This document shows positions 29,518 to 40,699 of a stretch of 64,000 nt of DNA, in pieces. The position numbers were made by a program, and so were the translations under genes. This stretch comes from Puccinia triticina (taxonomy: Eukaryota > Basidiomycota > Pucciniomycetes > Pucciniales > Pucciniaceae). The notes beneath the pieces were generated by a model. It ran no database searches. It saw nothing but the letters and a program-made list of their open reading frames with translations, and was not told the origin of the DNA. The stretch spans positions 2,108,001-2,172,000 of the forward strand of contig NC_070570.1 in assembly GCF_026914185.1 (NCBI RefSeq), read 5' to 3'. Position 1 is the first letter of the stretch; every line of letters begins with the position of its first letter.

Positions 29518-32355
29518 ACCGATCTGCCATCTTCTCCGAGACCCATCATTTCGCAAGCTATGGGAGATTCAGAAGACACAGGCTCCTTGGATAATGAGGA
29601 CAACGCTCAACCATTCCAGCATACCCACGGAATTTGCGAAATGGAAATTCCCTGATCATTTTTCTTCTGTTGAGACGTACATAGACCATGATTGCATTCT
29701 TGATTTGCAAGACTATCCAATATACCCCAACCGCCAAACAACATTTGTGAAGACACCTGATATGAATATCACAAACTTTGGGACGGTTGGCTATACCAGA
29801 ACATCCGGTACCAAATGATGTACCAATGAACGTTGGAAAGTTCTTTGGTTCTACTGCCTTGGCGCTATGATCTGTGACCAAGATGGATGTAAATGGGCCG
29901 GTGTGGTATGCTTTATGGTTACCCATCTAGCCCATTTCAAAAATTCCTTTTTTCTCATATGTACACTCTCAAATCAACCAATATGACAGCACCACTGGAT
30001 TCTACGGCCAAAACTACACAGGACCCCATGGAAAAAACACCTTAAACCCCTCTGGATCACAAGTTACAACCCCTTCAAGACACCATCATTCAGTTTCACA
30101 CACACAAACACCATACCCAGGTCATGTAATCCGTTACATGAACCACACTTACCCAGGACATGTAATCCGTTACATGGACCACCCTGACAGCTTGTCTAAA
30201 CCTTTACATATACTTTATCTCATCAGCTGCACTCATTTCATTGTGCTATGCACATGTCATGCAGTGTCATGCAGTGTTATGCACACTTGATGCAGGCTTA
30301 TGCAGTCTGACAGTTGACAGATGACATCATGCAGGTGTCAAGATAGCAAAAACCCCTCATGCAGCTTGCAGATGACATCAGTTGACAGGCCAGGCCAGCT
30401 AAAATACCTCACCTCCTATTTCTCACTAGCTAAATTCTCTCATATGACATCATGACCTCATGTGACCTGTCAACCACCAGCCAAAATACCTCATTGTAGC
30501 TTTCAGGGCAGCTAAAACACCTCATTCTCTTGTTCCCCTGGAGCTAAAATGTCTCACTCTTTTCTATTTAAGGAGGCTCTCCTCCCCCCAGTTGTAATTT
30601 CTCTCAGCAAACTACTTGCACTCAGCTTACCCCATAACAGTACAATTCTTGCTCACTCTACAGTATTAGCCCCACTCTATATTGTGGTTTTACACCCTTA
30701 CATACAAATTACAACCACATTACAACACTTACACATCAGCTACATTACCATAACCCTTAAGCCACCTGCTCAAAGTAGGCTATCTTTTGATACACCTCCA
30801 CTATCACTACATAAACCTTCCAATCGTAGATTGGGGGGCTTGTTTTAGTGTCTAGTGACCCAGGAAAGGCAGAGGTAACCTCATTCATCCCTTTCCGCAC
30901 TCAGCAAAAGGTTCTCAGGAACGCTTTTGAGCTTTACACCGGATCACCTCTTACTGCCCCTGGAGCAATTAGGAAGTATCTTCAATCGTAAGTCTCTCCA
31001 AATTGCTGCTCAAGCCTAAGGGTTGTTCTGCCATCTGAAGCACTCTTTATTTCACAGGAATCCGAATTGCCCTGGATTGGCCGGCCAATGCCCCGGCAAA
31101 GTGAAATGGTTGGAATGTCCAAAGGGACCCTCCGGGACCGCATGTTGAGTAGACAAACACGTTGAGACTGGTTGGGCAGTAATTTGTCACCGTCGGTTCC
31201 ACAATCATCTGTGGCCAGAAGCCAAGAAACCCAATAAGCTTTCAAAGGATAAGCTCACAACAACGATCAAGAATAACCCAACGGTCAATGCTTTGAAGCT
31301 CAAAGTATGTGCAGTTTATCTTTTGCAACTTTTCTTCAATTCCATCAAACTCATACCGTTTTTACTCCCAGATTGATGACGCACAGGCTCTTGACCGTAC
31401 AGAATCTAGTGTCACCACCATTCATCCAAGCCTGGTGAATGCCGATTGACTGTGTTATCTCCAAAGAAACATCTTGCGTGAACTTAACATTGCCCCAGAT
31501 AAGCTGGGTGGAGGCGTTGGGGACAAGGCATTCCTTGATCTATTTCAATTGGTCCAGTGGGTGTTTCTTCTTGGTTTAATGCTTTAATTTCCTTTATATC
31601 ATCTATTGGGGCTAATGGTTGCATTAAATTTGAAATTCTAGGCGAGGTCTGGCAATCGTTGCATGTTTGTATCTTGAAGACAACAAATACTTCTCATTCC
31701 AGTCAAAATGGATGGCGAGCCAAATCCTTGCCCAAGATGAGTGCAATGAAGTCTATCAAGGGGGTCTGATATCTTGGCTTTGTCGCAGGATGAGCATGCT
31801 CGGTCTGACATGTCTTCCAAGCTTCCATCACCTCTTCCATCTTTCAGGCCCGATTCCCCTGTCAAGATAACGGACACTCTTCACAATCTGCCTCCCAAAA
31901 AGCCCTCTCAGAGTAAAATCTGCCCAACAAATGATCGGCCAACCAAAATTGTTTCAAAAGATAGTGAACCCCCACGGAAGAGGTTTTGTCCAACAAAAGT
32001 AGTCAAACCAACATCGGTGAAGCCCCAACCTCTCATAGGAAGCCAACTGAAGAACAGAGCAAGCCTATTGGAGCAACCTCCTTCCCGTCTCAAAGAAAGC
32101 TCTCCGCAGGCACCATCAACACTCGATAGCAATGGGTCAACAACATCAAAGCCCCAACCTGGTGTCATGAAGCTTACTTTGAAGCTCAGACCCGCTCCCA
32201 ATCAACCAGAGCCCTCTCCGGATCAACCCAAGGTACTGACGGTACCAGCAGCTCCCAAAGTCTTGCCAAAGAAGAGGGGCCGCCCGGAGAAGTCAGCAAC
32301 AGCCCCAGTGAATGCAACTTGCAAGTTGCTCAGTGATCCCGACCAGTCAGACTAG
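29518..32355 (+). pseudogene. Decayed transposon protein: GCM/WRKY-like zinc finger and AT-hook tail
   Basis: Three coding blocks. (1) 29590-29905: frame with NERWKVLWFYCLGAMICD...CKWAG, a C-x-C spacing seen in WRKY-GCM1 type transposon DNA-binding domains, interrupted by TGA at 29816-29818. (2) About 31030-31312: HNHLWPEAKKPNKLSK with preceding Cys residues, the His-rich half of the same domain, broken by stops and frameshifts and flanked by possible splice sites. (3) 31774-32355: a 194-codon ORF rich in P, S and K with an AT-hook KKRGRPEK near its end. No transposase catalytic core is seen, so the copy is probably deleted or non-autonomous. Confidence 0.6.
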
Positions 32356-32790
32356 TACTAGACGTAGCAGTCAAACAATTACCAAGAGTTTGGTATGGTT
32401 TTTTTCTTTTCTTTTCTTTCCTTCCTTGACTTTACTTGTGCTGCGATTTGATTTTACACAGTCCTTTTAATTTTTTCTTGCTTTGAATATTAACCTACAA
32501 AAGAGATAAAAAAAATGTCCAAAAAAATAATAAAAGATTTAATATAGCGCAAAAAAAAACACCTTGTAGATAGACTGAAGTACCTTGTAATAAATTATAT
32601 ATGGCCATTGAGATGCAGTTTTCCAAGTGACATTTGCAATGGCTTTTGTCTCAGGGAGACATGCCTTGTAAATTTCAACATTTATACTGGTTGTACTGAA
32701 TTTGACAAGGTATTTCATTTACAATGTTGGACCTTGTAAGTTCTAGGCTTGTGAAACTCCACATCTGAGGGCTGTGGTGTTTTTTCAAAA
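32356..32790. other. 3' part of the transposon, no ORF
   Basis: AT-rich and poly-A/T-bearing, with several CCTTGTAA words foreshadowing the terminal repeat. Confidence 0.5.
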
Positions 32791-33009
32791 GGCATGATTT
32801 GAAAGGGGGTTCTTCACAAGGACAAGAATTTGGGAACCAGCTTGTAAAATTACACTTTGCTACCCTTATATCTAAATTTACAAGGGGTTTGGTTACAAGG
32901 CCTTGTACCTTGTAAAACACACCTTGTAAAATTCAATACCCCCGTATTCTAGCGGGTACCCGCTCTTGTTTGGGCAGGTGGCGGCTGTTGCAACGACCAG
33001 AAGGACTGG

Positions 33010-33590
33010 GAAGGCCTTCCTTCCGGTCAAAGAGGTTCTGTAACCCCTTCAACCGAAAGGATTCCTTCCAGTTGAAGAGGTTTTGTAACCTCTTTGACTG
33101 GAAGGAAGGCCTTCCAGTTGAAGAGGTTTTGTAACCTCTTTGACTGGAAGGAAGGCCTTCCAGTTGAAGAGGTTTTGTAACCTCTTTGACTGGAAGGAAG
33201 GCCTTCCAGTTGAAGAGGTTTTGTAACCTCTTTGACTGGAAGGAAGGCCTTCCAGTTGAAGAGGTTTTGTAACCTCTTTGACTGGAAGGAAGGCCTTCCA
33301 GTTGAAGAGGTTTTGTAACCTCTTTGACTGGAAGGAAGGCCTTCCAGTTGAAGAGGTTTTGTAACCTCTTTGACTGGAAGGAAGGCCTTCCAGTTGAAGA
33401 GGTTTTGTAACCTCTTTGACTGGAAGGAAGGCCTTCCAGTTGAAGAGGTTTTGTAACCTCTTTGACTGGAAGGAAGGCCTTCCAGTTGAAGAGGTTTTGT
33501 AACCTCTTTGACTGGAAGGAAGGCCTTCCAGTTGAAGAGGTTTTGTAACCTCTTTGACTGGAAGGAAGGCCTTCCAGTTGAAGAGGTTAC
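33010..33590. repeat. Minisatellite block 1, 46-bp palindromic unit
   Basis: About 11 nearly identical copies of a 46-bp unit (TTGAAGAGGTTTTGTAACCT...GGCC). Each unit holds the inverted pair AGAGGTT/AACCTCT and an inverted CTGGAAGG/CCTTCCAG. The copies are almost perfect, suggesting recent expansion or gene conversion. Because 46 is not a multiple of 3, the minus-strand ORF through it cycles all three frames. Confidence 0.95.
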
Positions 33591-34390
33591 AAACCCTCTT
33601 CAACTGGAAAGGCCTTCCAGTCAAAGCGGTTACAAAACCTCTTTGACCGGAAGGATTCCTTCCAGTCAAAGAGGTTTTGTAACCTCTTTGACTGGAAGGA
33701 ATCCTTCCAGTCGAAGGGGTTACAGAACCTCTTTGACTGGAAGGAATCCTTCCAGTCGAAGGGGTTACAGAACCTCTTTGACTGGAAGGAATCCTTCCAG
33801 TCGAAGGGGTTACAGAACCTCTTTGACTGGAAGGAATCCTTCCAGTCGAAGGGGTTACAGAACCTCTTTGACTGGAAGGAATCCTTCCAGTCGAAGGGGT
33901 TACAGAACCTCTTTGACTGGAAGGAATCCTTCCAGTCGAAGGGGTTACAGAACCTCTTTGACTGGAAGGAATCCTTCCAGTCGAAGGGGTTACAGAACCT
34001 CTTTGACTGGAAGGAATCCTTCCAGTCGAAGGGGTTACAGAACCTCTTTGACTGGAAGGAATCCTTCCAGTCGAAGGGGTTACAGAACCTCTTTGACTGG
34101 AAGGAATCCTTCCAGTCGAAGGGGTTACAGAACCTCTTTGACTGGAAGGAATCCTTCCAGTCGAAGGGGTTACAGAATCTCTTTGACTGGAAGGAATCCT
34201 TCTAGTCGAAGGGTTTACAGAACCTCTTCGACTGGAAGGAATCCTTCCAGTTGAAGGGGTTACAGAACCTCTTTGACTGGAAGGCCTTTCCAGTCAAAGA
34301 GGTTTTGTAACCTCTTTGAAGGCCTTCCAGTCAAAGAGGTTACAAAACCTCTTTGAGCGGAAGGAATATTCCTTCCAGTCAAAGATGTAA
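33591..34390. repeat. Minisatellite block 2, 45-bp palindromic unit and degenerate end
   Basis: About 11-12 copies of a 45-bp variant (GAAGGGGTTACAGAACCTCT..., core GGAATCCTTCC) run to 34260, followed by broken copies to 34390. The unit shares its palindromic skeleton with block 1 but is 1 bp shorter, so it reads as a 15-aa repeat (RNPSSRRGYRTSLTG). Coding is unlikely. Confidence 0.93.
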
Positions 34391-34490
34391 CATTTGTGTG
34401 CTTGAGCCCTCGATGACAAGTGTGTGCTGGTCGTTGGGGGAGCACCCTCAATTACCATGACCAACCTGTTTGATGACCGGAACAGGTCAG

Positions 34491-35565
34491 TCATTGAAAG
34501 GTCCTCCCCTCAATCACCGACCTGTTGCGGTCATCAAGGGGAGGATCTCTTGATGACGCGTCCATTCCAGTCATCAAGGAAACCTCTTGGTGACCTTTTT
34601 GATGAAAAAAAGCTGGCAGGTACCGCTGGTACCTGCCAGGCGGTGCCGGATGCGGTGCCAGGTGCCTGTTTTTGGAAAAAAACACGCGGGTGCCGGCAGT
34701 GTAAATTATACCCGGGTCCGTTTTGACATTCTCTACCCATTTGTTATCAACGACTTCAATATACCCCACACAACTTACGATCTGATTAAAGTGGAACTTG
34801 ACTACATAGGCTGTAGTAGGGTGTAACAGCTGCGCTGCGCGCTTTTTTCTGTATCTCCAAAAATAGATGGCAAGATGTCATAAGTACAGAAATATTTTTG
34901 GATATTCTGGATCCTCCCACATCCATGAATCAAAAACGCTTTTTTCAATTTTCTTTATTGAAGTGGTACTCCTTTGAAACTATGAAGCAGTGTCATTTGG
35001 GCGCTTTTTCAGCGCAGCTGTTTTGAGCTTTCAAATTCACCTGCTTCCTGGACTTAAAGCCACATAATCCCAGTTCCAAGAATACAAAGATGTGCTTTAG
35101 ATTCCTGGGAGCAGGAGAATTCTGAATATCCAAAATAATTTGTGTACTTCTGACATCTTGCCATCTATTTTTGGAGATACAGAAAAAAGCGCGTAGCGCA
35201 GCTGTTACACCCTTGGCTGTACCAAAGGCGTGGGTCTTTGCGAATTCCTGAGCAAGTGGAAAGTTCCCCCGGTGAACCTGCCAGTTTGATTGTTTAACAA
35301 GAATTGTTGGGGGACTTGCATCAGAGTGAACAATAAGCTGACCGCTGAAGAAAATCTCTGTGCAGAAGTTGTACAATATGGCAGGCACAGGTGCAGAAGT
35401 TGACTTGAGCACGATGTTGTACTTCTGGTAGGGTGACATGGATAAATTGGGAGAGAGCTGATATGACACTATGCAAGTATTTTCAATGTGAATCTTATCC
35501 TCAATCCCATTTATATTGACCAGACTAGTATTGGACATATGTATATTGCCAGCAAGCTTGATCAT
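34491..35565 (-). pseudogene. Unknown ORF split by a MITE
   Basis: The minus-strand ORF starts at ATG 35565 and runs as ordinary-looking protein for about 117 codons to 35215, where a 399-bp MITE begins. After the MITE and its 7-bp duplication the same frame resumes at 34815 (YVVKFHFNQIVSCVGYIEVV) to at least YTAGTRVFFSKN, then drifts into repeat sequence and stops at 34491. The sequence is beta-rich (NIVLKSTSAPVPAILYNF, GQLIVHSD). The family is not recognised; it may be part of another mobile element or a host protein. Confidence 0.6.
34816..35214. mobile_element. Palindromic MITE, 399 bp
   Basis: About 100-bp inverted ends beginning AGGGTGTAACAGCTGCGC, with a nearly identical run through CTGTATCTCCAAAAATAG. 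The flanking direct repeat is GGCTGTA (34809-34815 and 35215-35221). No ORF of its own. Confidence 0.88.
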
Positions 35566-36158
35566 GATTAGACGGTGGATGTAGCAGTATTGAGGGATCC
35601 AATTGAGTTAGGCAATGGGGCAGACAGAAGCACTCTCCCCATCCAGACTTATCTGCAATGGAAAATATTGTGCGTTAGCAATTCTGGTGGCCCAGAGTGC
35701 CATTCACTTTGGGAAAAAGGCAAAAAATCCCTACTGTGTGTCCAATTTGGCAATGTTTGTCATTTTGAGATGAGTTCCCTTTCTTGTATGGAACTTCTGG
35801 TGGTTCCTCCTACTTCCCTGTGACTCACAAACATTGCCCTACCCCACCTCACATACAGGTGGTGCTATTGATGGTCGCAGGCATTTGGTTGAGGTTTGGA
35901 TAGCCATGATGCCCTGTTGGGCCCGCATTTCTTTTGCCACTGACCAAAGGCCCCTCGTCCTCTGCATGCCGCTGGGGGCACCATTTGAGGATTTATGGTT
36001 GAGTGTGGCCATGTCCACCCTTTTGTTTGGCCGTCTGTTGTGGTGGACAACTGTGTCTGCCCGTTGATGGAGTGCTCTCTTGTCATTACAACAACAGGCC
36101 TGCATACCCAACCCTCTGAATTATAGATAGCCTATACCCATAGAGTAGAGCTAGTGTA

Positions 36159-36179
36159 CCCCCCCCCCCCCCCCCCCCC
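36159..36179. repeat. Poly-C tract (21 C)
   Basis: A run of 21 C. Its true length is uncertain because homopolymers are prone to sequencing error. Confidence 0.9.
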
Positions 36180-38430
36180 ACTATCCCTTGATCAAAGGTG
36201 TACAAAAAATCAAATTAGAATGATTCATCCAGACATCGTCTAATTTAATGCTGCAGCATGATTGGAGTTGTGGTAGCCCACATGAGAAACTCAAATCATC
36301 CAGTATAGCTTACTTTTCCTGTAACTTGCATCATATGTCATAGTGACGCAGTCCCACCATCTACAAACTAGGTCTTGCTACCAGTGTGCATAGGTTGTCC
36401 TTAGTCTAGTCAATCCCCCCCTTACATGTGCTTCTCTTGCCTTGCCAAACTTTGGACCCACATCCATCAAGTATCAGCTGCCCATCAATTTAATCTTTTC
36501 CTGTCTAGCAAGGAATCAACACCAAGAGTTATAGATCCCAAGAAAGATTGAGCAGCCCTCAATTGTTATTCTCCTGGTCAGATACATATTCAGCTCTGAG
36601 CTCTAAAATGAAGCACACAATGCTCTCTGCTTTCTTGCTTGAATGTGCATTCTCCCTTGATGAGACCATCAGATTTAATGGGCGGGAGTTATGATAGATT
36701 TCAAGAAATGTCAGATTGAGTTTTCCAAGAGACAGAAGCAAGACAAGGAATAAAAAAGAATAGAAAAGAAGAATCCAGATGAGAATCTCCAAGACCAATA
36801 GAAGAAGGGTATTGTCAACTTTGCTCTCAGAAGAAACAAATATCCGCCTCTCAAACACCTATCAATTCAATCCATGAGGTACACTGAGCTGGATCAATTC
36901 CTTCCACCTTAATGCCCAGGTCCATGCTGTTAAATTCTTTTTCATCCATTCATAATTGGTTGGACAGAAACACATCCATCCTAATCTAAGCAGCAGGATC
37001 TTCCACAGCTTCCACAAGGCACTACCTGAGCTCCCACTTATGCGCACTCCTAATCAGTCCACATTTAGAAGTGCACAACTAATACCCAGGTCTTGTATCC
37101 AGAGATGAACAGACCTCTGAATCTGGCTTCAAGAAGCTAGGAAAATTCACAATCCCCTGTCATTGATGAAAGACCAAGCAGCAATCACCTGCTTCTTGCA
37201 TTCAGTCATCAAGACATTCCTTCTACCCAACATAAACTGAAGCAATGCCAAAGAAACCTGGAAGAACTGCACACTTCTCACAAAACAATCCAGCAGGTCC
37301 AACTAGTGGACCAGCTCAGGCTCACTAAACAACTCGACAAGGGATGGATGTCCTGGTGTTAAGCTTATGCTAATTCTATAAAAATCTGTGAAGAGATCAC
37401 ACAGCCTATACTCAACGTGGAACACTTCAGGGGTTCGCTGGACCAGAGCAGCTTTGGAACACCCAGTGGTGTTGTTGCAAAGACTGCTTTATTGAAGTTG
37501 AGTCTGAATCTAGAGGCTGCTGATAATACAGACATGAGCCATTTCATGACCCTGATCCACACAGAATCAAGCAGGCCCCCCTGGAAGAGTTTTGGGATCT
37601 GTGAATTATTCACAGATTCCAATGGATTTGGACACTATTCCCACTGTCCATGTGACCAACACGAGGAACAGAAGTTATCTCCTCCGCACAGCACAACACT
37701 CAGGAGCCCCATCAATATGTAGGTCCCCTTGGCTCCACAGCACTTCACAGCAAAATGTCTGGCCAGCAATACAACAGCAGTTCTTTCTCCCCATCAAGTC
37801 ATTGACTACCTATTATGGTTTCCCCTGCCACAACTGCCTCACCAGTTGATCTGGCCACCAGTGGTACTATCACCAGAAAGGTGGGCACCAATATAACAAT
37901 ATGCAAGCTAATTTCTAGTATAACTTGTGGTCAGGCACCACTGGTGGTACGCAGGCAGATGACAACTCTCCGTCATCCACCTGCTGGCCTGCAAATTATT
38001 GTTTTAGTCAACTTGATTGACTCTGAAAGCTGGATATCCAAGAGGTCAGTGATGGGAATATATTCCTGTGTTGTGGATCTTTGGTTCATCTCAGCTGGGT
38101 TTGGTTCAGAAGCAGATCTGGCCCAACCACCCGCAATCTGCCTGGCAGCCAATCATTGTGAGGTTGAGGTGACATAATACACCGTGTTTCATGCAACAGG
38201 TAATCTTCAAACCCAGTCACCTCCACTCTTGGTTCTGATGACTCTGATCATGATGAACACATCTTCTTGAGTGAAAATCACCTAGTTCCAGACTTCATGC
38301 ATTACCCAAGATTGTCCCCAGCAACTGCCTCCACTGGCACTTTTGGGTTCAGCTGGGTTCCACTCCAACCTCCAAAAGTGTGATAAGCTATTATCTTTTC
38401 AACTGCCATTAGGAGTACCCAGTAGATCTT

Positions 38431-38450
38431 ATATATATGTGTGTGTGTGT
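38431..38450. repeat. TA/TG microsatellite
   Basis: (AT)4 followed by (GT)6. Confidence 0.9.
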
Positions 38451-39134
38451 GGGTACCTTTGTGGAAGTAGATTAGTTTTCAAATTCATCATGCCTGCAGC
38501 CTCTGAGGAAAGGCTCCACATCAGCCGCAATGAACAGAAATGATTGGAACACATACTGAGAATGGTTAGCCGTTTGTTGGTGTTAACCCACCAGAATAAT
38601 CAAGTATTGGCTCAAGCAGAGATAATATCATTTTGAGATCACTTCAAGCTAGCACAAGACTGATTCCAAACTAACACACAACTCATATCTGGCAGCGTTC
38701 CTGAAAGAAATTACCATCTGGCACTCTCTGGAGAGTGCAACCATTCCCCCCCTGGTGAGTGAGAGTATCAAGGGTCTATTGTACTGAATTACCCAGACTA
38801 CTGAGCTGGCTGTTTGGGGGTACCGGGGCAAAGGTGGTCAAAATATTTCTTGGGGTGTAAGAAGCTGAGGAACCCATAAATGGTGAACCTTGGTAAATAA
38901 ATTTTTGGATCCCCTGGGAAGGTTCTTTTTGGCCAGTGGTGGTGGTGTTCAAAGGTATGAGTTTGTGGTGTTGTTGTATGTTCCTTTTTTGGAGACAAGT
39001 CACAATCCCTCCAATCTTGGGAGAATGACTTTTTTTTAGCAACAGTTTAACAGGAACTGTCATGTGCCTTTCTCTGTCACTTGTATATTACCTGTCATTT
39101 ATCAATTTGTTCAGGTACTATTTGAAAAGACAAG

Positions 39135-39204
39135 GACAACCATGGGATTTGAACCCACGTCACAGTCATGGTAAAGACCTGCTCTACCGCTGAGCTAAGC
39201 CGTC
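39135..39204 (-). tRNA. tRNA-like sequence 1
   Basis: On the minus strand it has a 7-bp acceptor stem GACGGCT/GGTTGTC with wobbles, a TAGCTCAGCGGTA A box, the D stem GCTC/GAGC, and the T arm GTGGGTTCAAATCCCAT with a matching B box. The anticodon arm forms only a 4-bp stem with an 8-nt loop (TTTACCAT), so the anticodon is ambiguous (TAC possible). It may be a functional unusual tRNA, a pseudogene or a SINE head. Confidence 0.55.
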
Positions 39205-39377
39205 TGATGCATGGTGTACGGAGGCTCCAACACCCCCACCTACGCCAAGCATCAGAAACCCCCAGTTAGGGGAGCCCCCTATCAATCCATGACTAGGCAG
39301 CTGCTCCCCCCGGATTAGCAAGGGGACTAAATCTTGTGCTAGGAGCTAGCGCTGGGCTCATAACCTGAAAAGACAAG

Positions 39378-39447
39378 GACAACCATGGGATTCAAACCCA
39401 CTTCACAGTCATGGTACAGACCTGCTCTACTGCTGAGCTAAGCTGTC
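39378..39447 (-). tRNA. tRNA-like sequence 2 (duplicate of 1)
   Basis: Same structure as the copy 243 bp to the left, with several substitutions (acceptor GACAGCT; loop TGTACCAT). The flanks AAAAGACAAGGACAACCATGG and TCTGATGCATGG are shared too, so a segment of about 110 bp was duplicated. Confidence 0.5.
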
Positions 39448-39449
39448 TG

Positions 39450-40280
39450 ATGCATGGCGTACAGAGGCTCCAACACTATTGCGCAGTAATTGTTCTTTCT
39501 ATGACATAATAATATCTCTATAACTTGTTCAAAGTGCTGCGGGGTGCGGAAAGTAATTTTCATGCCTTACGGTGATATTTTCATATGTAACAAGGGATTT
39601 TTGTGCTCCGCAGGGCGCAGAGGGTACTCTTAAGTCTCAAAGGGTAATAATGTATCTATATAATTATAAGTAATCTATAAGTTTTGATGATATGTCACAA
39701 TGGCTTGTGATAAGTAGCCAGTTGACAGGATTCCCCACTAGATTTTAACTAGAGGTGGTATGGTTGTGCACCTCAGCTTTTTTTCTATTTTGTTTCCAAG
39801 TTTTGTTATCTTGCAAATGTTACATGTTTTCTTACCAGAATTAAGCTTTTCAATGCACAAAAAGGAGCGGATTTGTCTCTAAAGAGGAAGTTTTTATGGA
39901 TCAATGGTTATTGTGTTTTAAAGGCTTATTTCAACCTATGACAGTGTAGTCTTTGTATGATTATAAATAGTAAACACAGCTACTTAGCAGAATATCTCTA
40001 CTTGATTACCAGCTTCTCACTCAGTCAGCTTAATTTCAAGCCTATTCCTCTCTTTGAAGTTCCATCGTGATTCTTGTTGAGATTTTACTTGAGGACAGAG
40101 AGATTGAGAGGCGAGGCGGAGGGGTTGACCAAGGAGCTTTGCTGAAGGTTGATGGCTCAGGTGGGGCTAGAGTGGTTTTGGCTCAGACTCAATGATTTTA
40201 TTTCATACTTGAGGAGCGGACACATATACACAACTAGAGAGCCCCCTGCACAAGATCCAGAGGGGGCCTAACAGCATGCA
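39450..40280. other. Intergenic, no gene supported
   Basis: An AT-rich region with TGCGG-rich patches near 39535 and 39605. It may be an old LTR fragment, but no boundaries are seen. Confidence 0.4.
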
Positions 40281-40494
40281 CTGCCAGCATAATTGGCTGG
40301 GTTGAGGTCATCCCAGTTAAACTGGGATGAAATTAACCAATTTAAACTTGGTTGATCTCAACTGATGAAATATAAATCCAAGGTACCCCCCTTGGGTTTA
40401 TATTTCCTTGGATGAGATCAACCCATTTAAAATTGGTTGAGTGCATCCCAGTTAAACTGGGATGACTTCATCCCAGCCAAATATGCTGGCAGTG
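40281..40494. mobile_element. CACTG-ended palindromic MITE, 214 bp
   Basis: Inverted ends CACTGCCAGCATA(A)TTGGCTGGG, a 3-bp target duplication ATG (40278-40280, 40495-40497), and an almost fully palindromic interior with ATCCCAGTTAAACTGGGAT in both arms. The CACTG ends plus 3-bp duplication resemble CACTA-type elements (inference). Confidence 0.88.
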
Positions 40495-40535
40495 ATGTAA
40501 CACACAAGACAAAATAAACTAACATCTGTAAGAAG

Positions 40536-40680
40536 TCAGTGACAGGGACAGGAACTGGAACTGGGGACAGGACAGGAACTGGGTTAGGGGACAGGGACAG
40601 GAACTGGAACTGGGACAGAGGACAGGACTGGAACAGGGAACAAGAACAGGTACTGGAACTGGAACTGGGAACAAAGAAAG
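40536..40680. repeat. GGGACAGGAACTGGAACT simple repeat
   Basis: Variable 6-12-bp units of GACAGG and GGAACT. No coding significance. Confidence 0.85.
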
Positions 40681-40699
40681 TGAGCGGACTAAAAGCTAA

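Larger units (their letters stand above)
29139..32943 (+). mobile_element. Inverted-repeat DNA transposon with GCM-like zinc-finger remnants
   Basis: The inverted ends start GGGGG and continue AATTTTACAAGGTG on both sides. The shared inner words GGCCTTG, CCCCTTGTAAA and GGGTAGCAAAGTGTAATT (29207-29228 and 32846-32870) give repeats of about 120 bp. GTATTCT flanks both ends (29132-29138 and 32944-32950), a likely target duplication. The interior has decayed plus-strand coding pieces. The superfamily is not certain; MULE-like is my inference from the zinc-finger type. Confidence 0.72.
35566..39120. other. Intergenic, no gene supported
   Basis: 3.5 kb without a recognisable gene. Short ORFs on both strands have no family features. 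It contains a poly-C tract and a TA/TG microsatellite, listed separately. Confidence 0.5.

Noticed and set aside
29898..29918. 21-bp near-match (19/21) to the sequence just left of the MULE (19946-19966)
   Set aside because: Too short and no further flank similarity; could be chance or a shared target preference.
33508..34254. A 248-codon ORF with a perfect 15-aa repeat (RNPSSRRGYRTSLTG)
   Set aside because: Product of a 45-bp minisatellite; the neighbouring 46-bp block of the same family cannot encode a constant repeat, so there is no sign of selection for protein.
36159..36179. Poly-C tract as a possible telomere or origin signal
   Set aside because: Simple homopolymer with no TTAGGG-type repeats nearby.
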